The notes below the pieces were generated by a model, which did not search any database, was not told where the DNA came from, and saw only the letters and a list, made by a program, of their open reading frames with translations. 64,000 bases of DNA. It comes from Bacteroidales bacterium. Its GTDB lineage: Bacteria; Bacteroidota; Bacteroidia; Bacteroidales; F082. The stretch is taken from NCBI GenBank assembly GCA_024400305.1, contig JAKSMX010000008.1, positions 1-64,000 of the forward strand, given 5' to 3'. A program made the position numbers and the translations under genes. The stretch's first letter is position 1; each line of letters begins with the position of its first letter. Below, piece after piece: positions 31,372 to 38,543 of the stretch.

Positions 31372-32940
31372 ATGACTATGTTTACATCTGCCGACAAGCA
31401 ACAATTGGAATCATCAGGAATACCAATTCAACAGGTTGAAAATCAAATAAATCAATTCAAAAACGGATTTGCATTCAGCGACCTGACAGCACCTGCAAAA
31501 ATAGGTGATGGCATCGTGAAATTCAACGAAAATGAAATCAAAGAACTCGTAAATCAGTTTGATGAAGACAAGCAATATTACGACATCATCAAATTCGTTC
31601 CGGCATCGGGAGCAGCAAGCCGCATGTTCAAGAATATTTATTCTTTTGCCGAAGAATATAAAAACAAGGAAATTCCAGCCAATTTCCTGAAAAAAGAAAA
31701 GATAAAACCCGATTCGGCAGAGAATTTCTTCATCGGCATCCATGATTTCGCTTTTTACAACGACTTGAAAAACAGACTTCAGGAAAAAGGCAAAGACATC
31801 GAAACGATGTTGAAAAACAACGAATTAGTGGAAATTGCAGAGACCTTGCTCAATGCCGACGGTCTGAATTACGGCAATCTGCCCAAGGCATTGCTCAAAT
31901 TCCATAAATATGGCGACACCGCACGCCTTGCGATGGAGGAGCACCTCGTCGAGGCGGCGGAATACAGCACCTGCGACGACGAGAAAGGCAAAGTCGCTCA
32001 GCTTCATTTCACTGTTTCCCAGGAGCATCTGAACATTTTCATGAAAATAGTTGAATATGTCCTGCCGAAATACGAGAAGAAATTCGGTATCAGATACAAG
32101 GTTTCATTCTCCGTGCAGAAACCGTCAACCGACACTATCGCCGTTGACATGAACAACGAACCGTTCCGCGACAAAGACGGTAAATTGTTCTTCCGTCCCG
32201 GCGGTCACGGTGCTTTAATCCAGAACCTCAACGACTTACACAAAGAAATCATTTTCATCAAGAATATCGACAACGTCGTTCCCGACAAGTTGAAGCCAAC
32301 GACTTTTGAATATAAAAAGGTATTGGGCGGTTATCTCTTCCGTTTGCAGCAGCAGCAGTTTGAATATTTGGAAATGCTTGATTCCGGTGATGTCACAAAC
32401 GAGGAAATCGATGAAATAACAGCTTTTGCGAAAGAGAAGTTGATGATTGACATCCCCGATTTCTTCAGCACGTACAACGAGATCGAGAAAATCGACTTCC
32501 TGTACAACAAGCTGAACCGTCCGATGCGTGTCTGCGGAATGGTTAAAAACGAAGGCGAGCCAGGAGGCGGGCCGTATTACACACGCAACAGCAACGACGA
32601 GATCTCATTGCAAATCGTCGAGTCGTCGCAAATCAACCACAAAGACGAGAAGCAGGAGGCGATGTTCCGTTCGTCAACGCATTTCAACCCGGTTGACTTG
32701 GTCTGCGCCACACGTGATTTCAAAGGCAATTCATTTGACTTAAACGACTTCGTTGACCCGGAAACCGGATTCATCTCATACAAATCAAAAGACGGCAAAG
32801 AGCTGAAAGCCATGGAATTACCTGGTTTGTGGAACGGCGCGATGGCAGATTGGATTACAGTTTTCGTCGAAGTCCCGATTGCGACATTCAATCCTGTTAA
32901 AACCGTCAACGACCTGTTGAGAGAGACGCACCAGAGTTGA
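31372..32940 (+). CDS. DUF4301 family protein
   Basis: 522 residues of a Bacteroidota family known only as DUF4301. Visible features are a nucleotidyltransferase-like opening (FVPASGAASRMF, ~residues 76-87) and a Gly-rich RPGGHGALI (~residues 281-289), both reminiscent of sugar-nucleotide pyrophosphorylases. An N-terminal helical region and a C-terminal block RSSTHFNPVDLVCA follow the family pattern. No signal peptide. Function is unproven; a nucleotide-sugar role is a guess from the motifs. A CoA-ester enzyme follows 36 bases later. Confidence 0.8.
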   Translation: MTMFTSADKQQLESSGIPIQQVENQINQFKNGFAFSDLTAPAKIGDGIVKFNENEIKELVNQFDEDKQYYDIIKFVPASGAASRMFKNIYSFAEEYKNKEIPANFLKKEKIKPDSAENFFIGIHDFAFYNDLKNRLQEKGKDIETMLKNNELVEIAETLLNADGLNYGNLPKALLKFHKYGDTARLAMEEHLVEAAEYSTCDDEKGKVAQLHFTVSQEHLNIFMKIVEYVLPKYEKKFGIRYKVSFSVQKPSTDTIAVDMNNEPFRDKDGKLFFRPGGHGALIQNLNDLHKEIIFIKNIDNVVPDKLKPTTFEYKKVLGGYLFRLQQQQFEYLEMLDSGDVTNEEIDEITAFAKEKLMIDIPDFFSTYNEIEKIDFLYNKLNRPMRVCGMVKNEGEPGGGPYYTRNSNDEISLQIVESSQINHKDEKQEAMFRSSTHFNPVDLVCATRDFKGNSFDLNDFVDPETGFISYKSKDGKELKAMELPGLWNGAMADWITVFVEVPIATFNPVKTVNDLLRETHQS

Positions 32941-32976
32941 AAGTTTGAAAGTTCTTAAAGTTTGAAAGTATAAAAT

Positions 32977-33771
32977 ATGGTATCAGTAAAGATTGAAGAC
33001 AGAATCTGTTTCATTGAGATGCAGAATTCAGCACATTTCAACACATTGAGCGAGCAGATGTGCAATGAGATTTCAGATGCTTTGACAGAGGCGTACGAGA
33101 AAGAATGTGTCGGCATCGTCATCAAGGCCGAATGCAGCCGTGGTGTCTGGAGCGCAGGGCACGACATCCGCGAACTGCCCCTTGACGGCAACGACCCGTT
33201 GGACTATGACGTCCCGATGGAGCGGCTTCTGCGCAACGTCCAAGAGGTGCCGATTCCGGTCATCGCATGTGCCAACGGAACCGTCTGGGGCGGCGCCTGC
33301 GACCTGTGCGTCAGCTGCGACATGATTGTAGCCTCCGACACGGCGACATTCGCCATCACTCCGGCGAAAATCGGAATACCCTACAACGCATCAGGCATCA
33401 TGCACTTCATCAACCAATTAGGAATTAACAAAGCCCGCGAGATGTTCTTCACCGCCAATCCAATCACAGCCAAGGACGCTTTGAACGTCGGATTTGTGAA
33501 CCAGATTGCGCCGGCCGAAGAACTCGACAAGATGCTGGAAGAGAGATTCCTCGCTCCTTTACGCAGGAATTCCGTCGTCAGCATGTCGGCGATCAAGAGG
33601 CAATTCAGGATATTGAGCCGTGCGGCGACCGTCATTTCCTCCGAGAGCTTTGAGAAAATCAACTCCTACAGGAAGAAGGTGTATCAAGGCGCCGACTACA
33701 GGGAAGGCATCACGTCGTTCTTGGAGAAACGCAGCCCTGAATACAAAGGCAAGGCCTCCGACCTGGATTGA
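32977..33771 (+). CDS. scpB: Methylmalonyl-CoA decarboxylase (crotonase family)
   Basis: 264 residues. It follows E. coli YgfG/ScpB closely: WSAGHDIRELPLDGNDPL (oxyanion-hole region with the active His, ~residue 60), NGTVWGGA, and TPAKIGIPYN with the active Tyr. It lacks the Glu pair of enoyl-CoA hydratases. It converts methylmalonyl-CoA to propionyl-CoA and CO2, consistent with propionate formation from succinate in Bacteroidales. Thirty-six bases downstream of DUF4301 and probably co-transcribed. Confidence 0.88.
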   Translation: MVSVKIEDRICFIEMQNSAHFNTLSEQMCNEISDALTEAYEKECVGIVIKAECSRGVWSAGHDIRELPLDGNDPLDYDVPMERLLRNVQEVPIPVIACANGTVWGGACDLCVSCDMIVASDTATFAITPAKIGIPYNASGIMHFINQLGINKAREMFFTANPITAKDALNVGFVNQIAPAEELDKMLEERFLAPLRRNSVVSMSAIKRQFRILSRAATVISSESFEKINSYRKKVYQGADYREGITSFLEKRSPEYKGKASDLD

Positions 33772-33812
33772 ACATTTCAGTACTTTCGCAAAATAGCACA
33801 TAAATATATCAC

Positions 33813-34188
33813 ATGACATATTTTGAACGCATACAACAACTCACGAAGAATGTTCCTGTTGAATTAGTTGATTTTTCGCAACCTCGTGATGTGGCACGCA
33901 CACCTACGCAAGCATCTTCAAACTTTATCACCAACAAAGAACAGGGCGATTGGGCTGAAAACCTGATATTTCGAGCCATAAACGAAACATCAAAAAATCA
34001 TGTGGCTGTAAAGTATGGAACGCAGACGATTATTATTTTATGTAACATTTGATGGTGGTGTCGCATATCTTGATATTGAGAAACTTTACCAACAAAATGC
34101 ACCAAACAACAGTTGGGATTTTGTGAAAAAAGTGGATGCCATCCTAAGAGAAGAACTTGTACAACAAAATGAATGCCATTTAATCTGA
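33813..34188 (+). pseudogene. Decayed gene, probably a type II restriction endonuclease
   Basis: An N-terminal frame (33813-34052) encodes [37 protein letters not shown] and HVAVKYG, then runs into nonsense. A second frame shifted by one base (34015-34188) continues with [30 protein letters not shown] and a stop. The [10 protein letters not shown] block resembles the start of some type II restriction enzymes. Together ~115 residues remain of what should be a protein of over 300, so an internal deletion and frameshift are likely. No methyltransferase gene is nearby. Confidence 0.5.
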
Positions 34189-34310
34189 AAAAAATTCCAT
34201 ATATAGAGTTCATCTATTCAAAAGGCATACGCCATGTTCATAACAAATATTGACAATTTTCCGCCTCTTCTTTTTTTGTGAATTTTGCTCGGAAATAAAA
34301 AAAGATTACT

Positions 34311-34318
34311 TATCTTTG
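34311..34318 (+). promoter_or_regulatory. -7 element for rpe
   Basis: TATCTTTG followed by GCAAA, 24 bases before the ATG. Confidence 0.55.
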
Positions 34319-34341
34319 CAAATCGTTTTACAAAATAAGAT

Positions 34342-34989
34342 ATGCAGAAACTTATAGCTCCATCGCTGCTCTCGGCGGATTTCCTTCACCTCGCTGACGA
34401 CATCGATATGGTCAATAAAAGCCAGGCCGACTGGTTCCATTGCGACATCATGGACGGCGTGTTCGTGCCTAACATCTCATACGGCATCCCCGTGGTGCAA
34501 GCCATTAAGAAACAAGCTCTCAAGCCTCTCGACGTGCATCTGATGATTGTCGAGCCTGACCGTTATTTTGAGAAGTTCCATGAGGCCGGCGCCGACATCA
34601 TCACGTTTCATTACGAGGCGAGTACTCACATTCACCGCTCGGTGCAGAAGCTGAAATCGCTCGGCGTGAAAGCCGGCGTCGTACTCAACCCGCACACGCC
34701 CGTGTCACTGCTCGAAGACATCATCGGCGACCTCGACCTCGTGCTGCTGATGTCGGTCAACCCCGGATTCGGCGGACAGAAATTCATCGAGCGCACGTAT
34801 TCAAAAATCGAGAAGCTGCGCAATATGATTGAGGTTCAAGGTCTTGAGACGATGATCGAGGTAGATGGCGGCGTCTCGACATCCAACGCAAAGAAACTTT
34901 TCGACACCGGCGCCGACATTCTGGTGGCCGGCAACGCCGTCTTCAAATCAGAGAATCCAATCAAAACAATAGAATTACTAAAGATGTGA
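34342..34989 (+). CDS. rpe: Ribulose-phosphate 3-epimerase
   Basis: 215 residues, a complete TIM-barrel epimerase. Metal and catalytic residues are in LSADFLHL, HCDIMDGVFVPN, DVHLMIVEP, NPGFGGQKF and EVDGGVS. It interconverts ribulose-5-phosphate and xylulose-5-phosphate in the pentose phosphate pathway. It has its own promoter; pepD follows after 66 bases with no clear promoter between them. Confidence 0.96.
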   Translation: MQKLIAPSLLSADFLHLADDIDMVNKSQADWFHCDIMDGVFVPNISYGIPVVQAIKKQALKPLDVHLMIVEPDRYFEKFHEAGADIITFHYEASTHIHRSVQKLKSLGVKAGVVLNPHTPVSLLEDIIGDLDLVLLMSVNPGFGGQKFIERTYSKIEKLRNMIEVQGLETMIEVDGGVSTSNAKKLFDTGADILVAGNAVFKSENPIKTIELLKM

Positions 34990-35055
34990 TTGCCTGCGGC
35001 AAATGTGTTCGAAGCGAAAGGAATCAACTAAAATATAAAACTAAATCATATTAAC

Positions 35056-36519
35056 ATGAACGAAATTGTTGCAACATTGAAACCTGCGAACGTCTGGAAA
35101 GAGTTCCAGGGCATCATGGGCGTACCGCGCCCGTCGAAGAAAGAAGAGAAAATGGTCGCTTATCTTGAGAACTGGGCCATTGAACACAAAGTGAAATACG
35201 TTAAAGAGCCGTGCGGCAACATCATCATGACGGCGCCGGCGACACCGGGCATGGAAGACCGTCAGACGATCATCCTCCAGGCGCACATGGACATGGTCTG
35301 CGAGAAGAACGGCGACTGCGCCCACGACTTCCTCAACGACCCCATCGAGGCCGTCATGAAGGGCGAATGGCTTCACGCCAACGGCACCACCCTCGGCGCT
35401 GACGACGGCATCGGCGTGGCGGCGGCATTAGCTGTCATCGCCGACACGACGGTGAAACACGGCCCGTTGGAGTGCATCTTCACCGTTGACGAAGAGACAG
35501 GCCTCACCGGCGCCGAGAAACTCGACCCGAAAGACTTCACGGGCCGCATCCTCCTCAACTTAGACTCGGAAGACGAAGGCCAGATCTTCATCGGCTGCGC
35601 CGGCGGCATGGACACCATCGTCAAGATTTTCTACAAACTCGAGAGCGTGCCGGCAGGCTACATCCCTTACGACGTGAAAGTCAGCGGACTCAAAGGCGGT
35701 CACTCCGGCGACGACATCAACAAAAACCTCGCCAACGCCAACAAACTCCTCACCAGAATACTCTGGCAGGCAGCTAACGAATACGACCTCAGGATATACG
35801 ACATTCAGGGCGGCAACCTGCGCAACGCCATCGCGCGCGAGGCTAACGCCGTGGTCTTCATCCCGAAAGAAAACGCCGGACAATTTGAGGCTTTCGTGGC
35901 AGAGATGGAAAAAAATTTCAAGAACGAATACCATGTGGCAGAACCTAACATCAGCGTGAAGACCTGCAAGTCGGACACGACAGCCGACGTCGTCATCGAC
36001 GAGATGACACAGTTCGACCTTCTGAACGGACTCCTCACCTGCCCTCACGGCGTCATCGAGATGTCGCAGACAATCCCGAACTTCGTGGAGACATCCACAA
36101 ACCTCGCGTCGGTGAAGAGGAAAGAAGGTTATTTCTTCATCCAGACATCACAGCGCAGCTCCATCGAGTCGGCAAAAGAATACGTCGGAGCGATGGTCGA
36201 AGCCTGCTTCAACCTCGCCAACGCCGAGGTCGAGCACACCGACGGCTACCCAGGCTGGACACCGAACCCTGATTCCGTCATCTGCGAGATAGCCAAGAAA
36301 TGCTATGTAAAACGTTTCAACAAAGATCCGAAAGTCCTGGCAATCCACGCCGGTCTCGAATGCGGTCTCGTCGGCGACAAGATCTCCGGCATGGACATGA
36401 TTTCGTTCGGCCCGACGCTCCGCGGCGTCCACTCACCCGACGAGAGAATCGAGATCGCGACAGTGCAGATGTTCTGGGACTTCCTCTGCGACATACTGCT
36501 TGAAGCACCGAGGAAGTAA
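35056..36519 (+). CDS. pepD: Aminoacyl-histidine dipeptidase (PepD, M20 family)
   Basis: 487 residues. M20 metal-binding motifs are QAHMDMVCEK (His-x-Asp), GADDGIG and VDEETGLTGA (catalytic Glu-Glu), with metal ligands in NLDSEDEG and near the C terminus in GPTLRGVHSPDER. The dimerisation lid is present (VSGLKGGHSGDDI). It cleaves a broad range of dipeptides including carnosine in the cytoplasm, using two zinc ions. AAAGGAA 15 to 20 bases upstream could act as a weak ribosome site. A 17-bp imperfect inverted repeat follows the gene. Confidence 0.95.
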   Translation: MNEIVATLKPANVWKEFQGIMGVPRPSKKEEKMVAYLENWAIEHKVKYVKEPCGNIIMTAPATPGMEDRQTIILQAHMDMVCEKNGDCAHDFLNDPIEAVMKGEWLHANGTTLGADDGIGVAAALAVIADTTVKHGPLECIFTVDEETGLTGAEKLDPKDFTGRILLNLDSEDEGQIFIGCAGGMDTIVKIFYKLESVPAGYIPYDVKVSGLKGGHSGDDINKNLANANKLLTRILWQAANEYDLRIYDIQGGNLRNAIAREANAVVFIPKENAGQFEAFVAEMEKNFKNEYHVAEPNISVKTCKSDTTADVVIDEMTQFDLLNGLLTCPHGVIEMSQTIPNFVETSTNLASVKRKEGYFFIQTSQRSSIESAKEYVGAMVEACFNLANAEVEHTDGYPGWTPNPDSVICEIAKKCYVKRFNKDPKVLAIHAGLECGLVGDKISGMDMISFGPTLRGVHSPDERIEIATVQMFWDFLCDILLEAPRK

Positions 36520-36547
36520 GATTCCGACAGGAACATAAATTCAGAAA

Positions 36548-36586
36548 AGAGGGCGTATCAGAACTCAATGTTTTGGTACACCCTCT
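36548..36586. terminator. 17-bp imperfect inverted repeat after pepD
   Basis: AGAGGGCGTATCAGAAC (36548-36564) faces GTTTTGGTACACCCTCT (36570-36586); three positions differ from perfect pairing. It is probably the pepD terminator. Confidence 0.6.
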
Positions 36587-36689
36587 CTTCGGCACACGAC
36601 GTGTCGGCATATTGGGGTAAGAATAAAACAATTGAAAGCGTTGGCATTTGTACGTTTCTGGAAATTTTAAATAAAAAGATGATAAGAAA

Positions 36690-37412
36690 ATGAACAATAT
36701 TACCCTCATCGACAAAGACTACAAACAATGGATTAGTGAACTCAGCAGCCGTTTCCGCCAGAGTCAGGTTAAGGCAGCGGTGAGGGTGAACAGTACCATG
36801 CTCGAATTTTATTGGAGCATTGGCAGAGATTTGAGCCAAAAGCAATTTCTGAACACATACGGAAGTGGATTTTTCAAACAAGTCAGTGCCGATTTACAAA
36901 ATGAACTTCCTGATGTAAAAGGACTTTCGCCTACAAACATAAAATACTGCAAGTATTTTTACGAGTTGTATTCCCCTTTACTTGAAAATTCTCTTGGTAC
37001 AACCAATGATAATATCTTTACTGATTCTCAAGATGTTGAAATTCGTCTACAACATATAGACGATTCTGCAATTAGCAAAAATCGTCAACAGACTGTTGAC
37101 GATTTTGAAATGTTGTTTCGTATTCCATGGGGACATCATGTCCAAATCATCGACAAATGCAAATACAATATGCCCAAAGCCTTGTTTTTTGTGCAAAAGG
37201 CCATTGAGAACAATTGGAGCAGAGCTGTGTTGCTCAATTTCCTTGATACGGACCTCTTCGAACGCGAAGGAAAGGCAATAACAAACTTTAAAACATCATT
37301 GCCGGCACCCGATGGCGACTTGGCTCAACAAATGACCAAGTTACCTGAGAACTTCAAGTCGTCGCTTCCCGCAATTGAAGAACTTGAAAGTGCTCTTGGA
37401 GATTTTGAATAA
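36690..37412 (+). CDS. DUF1016 N-terminal protein lacking the nuclease domain
   Basis: 240 residues. Residues 1-200 match the DUF1016_N (YhcG-type) domain: WISELSSRFRQSQVKAA, LEFYWSIGRDL, FRIPWGHHVQIID and NWSRAVLLNF. Family members are normally ~340-380 residues with a C-terminal PDDEXK nuclease domain. Here DLAQQMTK, which normally leads into that domain, is followed directly by LPENFKSSLPAIEELESAL, which looks like the usual last helix. I infer an in-frame internal deletion of the nuclease. It stands just upstream of the BREX-like operon, a common setting for this family. Confidence 0.75.
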   Translation: MNNITLIDKDYKQWISELSSRFRQSQVKAAVRVNSTMLEFYWSIGRDLSQKQFLNTYGSGFFKQVSADLQNELPDVKGLSPTNIKYCKYFYELYSPLLENSLGTTNDNIFTDSQDVEIRLQHIDDSAISKNRQQTVDDFEMLFRIPWGHHVQIIDKCKYNMPKALFFVQKAIENNWSRAVLLNFLDTDLFEREGKAITNFKTSLPAPDGDLAQQMTKLPENFKSSLPAIEELESALGDFE

Positions 37413-37764
37413 AAAGATGAAAGAAGACAAAATATAGAGATAATGGATGTGGCATTGTTTATGTTTCAAAGATTTGGAGATTTGGCACACGCGTGTACCA
37501 AATTTTACATGGTCGCATTATCGGACTTTATTGTCGGTGACATGTGATGATGCCCGCTATTGGTAAGTTCAGGAGGCATCGCGTGAAATGTGGAGCGTAC
37601 ACACATTGGCACGCAATGTCAAGCATCATTGATTCCTAATAGTTTAATTTTTTAAAATACCACAATTAATATGCAAATTTTTGTTACCTTTGCAACTTTA
37701 TTTTAAAGTCATCATAGGTGACCACAAAACAACTATTTGATAAGTTGACTAATTAATCAACAAA
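37413..37764. other. Promoter-containing gap upstream of the BREX-like operon
   Basis: About 350 bases without a credible gene. There is a short ACACGCGTGT palindrome (37487-37496), and the promoter is at its right end. Confidence 0.45.
37685..37692 (+). promoter_or_regulatory. -7 element of the BREX-like operon
   Basis: TACCTTTG followed by GCAAC matches TAnnTTTG, 72 bases before the first ATG (37765). No other -7 element of this quality was noticed between the six genes. Confidence 0.5.
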
Positions 37765-38541
37765 ATGAATGAACAAATAAAAAACATACTTCGTGATTTG
37801 CAAAATGCCACTTCAGAACTGAATGTGATTCGTGATTTGTTTCAAGCAAAACTAGATTATTTCAACGAAGAAGACAGGCGTAAAATCAATGAATTCAACG
37901 AAACTTTTGAGCAAAAACGCGAACAAATTGATGGGAAAATAAATTCTTTTGTGCGTTTTATTGAGAAAAGCTTTGCTCCTTCTGCTGAAGAAATTGTAAA
38001 AGAAAAAGCTTTGCAAAAGCTTCATACAGATTTTCCCGAATTTGACAAATGGGATGCTTCCGTGCAAAATGCTATACTTGAAAGAGAAATGAAGTCTTTC
38101 GTGATAGACTCAAAAGATAATAAATCCAAAGAAAAGTCACCCACTATTGGCGCTACAGTATGTTACGACAACCCGGAACCTGATAAAGCTTTCCCGATTA
38201 CATATAATTTTGAATATTGCCGGCCTTATGCAATTGAGGTTTGTGGTGAACGGCATAACATTAAATCATGGCGCGATGCTTTGTGTGCCGTTGCAGAGGT
38301 TTTGTGTGAGCATAACGTAAAGCCATTGGAGTCTTTTATGTCCATGGATGTAAAAGAAAAGCCGTGGTTTTCTAAGACTCCTGACTTGTATAGAAGCCCT
38401 TTGGAAATTGCTGAAGGAGTGTTTGCCGAAGCCAATTTGAATGCAAAATCAATGTTGGCTTCATGCTGTAAGTTGCTGGATATTTATTCGGTAAGCTACA
38501 ACGAAGTATGTGTATATTTGAGTAAAATTGCCATTAACTAA
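37765..38541 (+). CDS. First gene of the BREX-like operon; coiled-coil protein of unknown function
   Basis: 258 residues, no signal peptide. Residues 1-75 are a charged coiled coil (LRDLQNATSELNVIRDLFQAK split by EEDRRKINEF). Residues 75-130 are helical. The last ~110 residues form a compact domain (ITYNFEYCRPYAIEVCGE, IKSWRDALCAVAEVLCEHN, FSKTPDLYRSPLEIAEG, VFAEANLNAKSMLASC). That C-terminal module pattern seems familiar from other defence-island proteins, but I cannot name the family. Its stop is two bases before the brxP start, so translation is probably coupled. It may be an accessory subunit or sensor; this is inference. Confidence 0.75.
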   Translation: MNEQIKNILRDLQNATSELNVIRDLFQAKLDYFNEEDRRKINEFNETFEQKREQIDGKINSFVRFIEKSFAPSAEEIVKEKALQKLHTDFPEFDKWDASVQNAILEREMKSFVIDSKDNKSKEKSPTIGATVCYDNPEPDKAFPITYNFEYCRPYAIEVCGERHNIKSWRDALCAVAEVLCEHNVKPLESFMSMDVKEKPWFSKTPDLYRSPLEIAEGVFAEANLNAKSMLASCCKLLDIYSVSYNEVCVYLSKIAIN

Positions 38542-38543
38542 CA

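Noticed and set aside
36541-36690. Mobile element end (36548-36586 inverted repeat plus nearby ACACGACGTGT)
   Set aside because: No transposase remnant or target duplication is visible, and the repeat is explained well enough as the pepD terminator.
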